Positions 63,646 to 64,000 of a stretch of 64,000 nt of DNA are shown here, in pieces. Position 1 is the first letter of the stretch, and every line of letters begins with the position of its first letter. The translations under genes were made by a program, and so were the position numbers. The stretch is from VRUE01 sp035693025 (lineage in GTDB: Bacteria; Actinomycetota; Thermoleophilia; Solirubrobacterales; 70-9). The notes under the pieces are model-generated. The model was not told where the DNA came from. It did no database searches and saw only the letters and a list, made by a program, of their open reading frames with translations. The stretch spans positions 1 through 64,000 of the forward strand of contig DASSHI010000027.1 in NCBI GenBank assembly GCA_035693025.1. The letters run 5' to 3'.

Positions 63646-64000
63646 GTGGCGCGCGCGCTGATCGTCGGCTGTGGCTGCCGCGGCCGGTCCGTCGGCGAAC
63701 GCCTGCTTGCCAAGGGCTGGCAGGTGCGCGGGACGAGTCGTCACAGGGAAGGCATGGCGCTGATCGACCAGGCCGGGATCGAGCCGGCGCTCGCCGACCC
63801 GGCCGACCCGGGATCGGTGCTCGAGCTGGTCGGCGACGTCAGCATCGTCGTCTGGCTGCTCGGCTCGGCCGAGGGCACGGAGGAGGAGCTCTCGGCGCTG
63901 CACGGCCCGCGCCTCGACCGGGTGCTCGAGCGGCTGGTCGAAACGCCGGTGCGCGGCTTCGTCTACGACGGCCGCGGCAGCGTCGACCCGATCCTGCTGG
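63646..64000 (+). CDS. NAD(P)-binding Rossmann protein, 5' part only
   Basis: The first 118 residues of a gene that runs off the window. 'ALIVGCGCRGRSVGERLLAK' is a Rossmann-type nucleotide-binding start, followed by 'GWQVRGTSRHREGMALI' and 'DVSIVVWLLGSAEGTEEEL'. It looks like an extended short-chain reductase or epimerase-like (atypical SDR) protein. Substrate unknown. The GTG at 63646 is the first start after the upstream gene. Confidence 0.7.
   Translation, partial: MARALIVGCGCRGRSVGERLLAKGWQVRGTSRHREGMALIDQAGIEPALADPADPGSVLELVGDVSIVVWLLGSAEGTEEELSALHGPRLDRVLERLVETPVRGFVYDGRGSVDPILL

Overview
The window is very GC-rich, has short intergenic gaps and many 1-8 nt start/stop overlaps, and carries actinobacterial-type genes (GuaB3, TldD/TldE, Nnr, an A2-type cytochrome c oxidase, ReplicRelax-type mobile genes). 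It looks like an Actinomycetota chromosome, most probably Thermoleophilia (Solirubrobacterales/Gaiellales-like). That placement is inference from gene content; there is no rRNA gene here to confirm it. I found no tRNA, rRNA or CRISPR array.

Positions 1-7.8 kb are accessory. They hold a truncated repeat-protein gene, divergent XRE regulators, a tightly overlapping four-gene regulator operon, a replication-relaxation protein, a DUF6883/DUF4926-like pair, a membrane/coiled-coil protein, a large serine recombinase, and the remnant C-terminus of a second recombinase. Just beyond the recombinase start lies the 3' end of a broken chromosomal gene (7815-7901), which probably marks the right junction of an integrated element whose left part is outside the window.

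From 7.9 to 42.3 kb is core chromosome: LysE exporter; rph-rdgB-CDF; tldD-tldE; HU-LysM-D,D-carboxypeptidase-PfkB; guaB3-guaA; a Zur/Fur-ZIP metal-uptake pair with its operator; rplM-rpsI-glmM-glmS (ribosome plus UDP-GlcNAc supply); a DUF3352 lipoprotein; a Fic protein; nnr-CBS-alr-CCA/HD; infA; a glycoside hydrolase with an ABC-2 exporter; an amidase; and a glycosyltransferase.

From 42.3 to 53.3 kb is a respiratory locus. The forward operon encodes a complete A2-type aa3 oxidase (ctaC-ctaD-usp-ctaE-usp). Reverse-strand genes encode heme A synthase (ctaA), a diheme cytochrome c, and a second operon of COX II-like, COX I-like, ctaB, a 37-residue membrane peptide and a CtaF-like protein. In that second pair nearly all redox-metal ligands (CuA, CuB, heme a3, one heme a ligand) have been replaced although the fold is well conserved: a pseudo-oxidase beside the real one.

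From 53.3 to 64 kb are a PAP2-type membrane enzyme, a flippase-like protein, trxB, greA, and a beta-oxidation-type cluster (3-hydroxyacyl-CoA dehydrogenase, enoyl-CoA hydratase, acyl-CoA dehydrogenase, thiolase) with a class IV aminotransferase.

Two observations stand out. One is the metal-less COX I/II pair. The other is an exactly 86-bp imperfect palindrome present three times (15193, 18616, 22837), each time in the same reading frame inside or at the start of an important gene, like the Rickettsia palindromic elements. A 19-bp perfect hairpin in glmM may be a related insertion. Many genes also have a TANNNT -10 hexamer 6-12 nt upstream of the start codon, suggesting widespread leaderless transcription.
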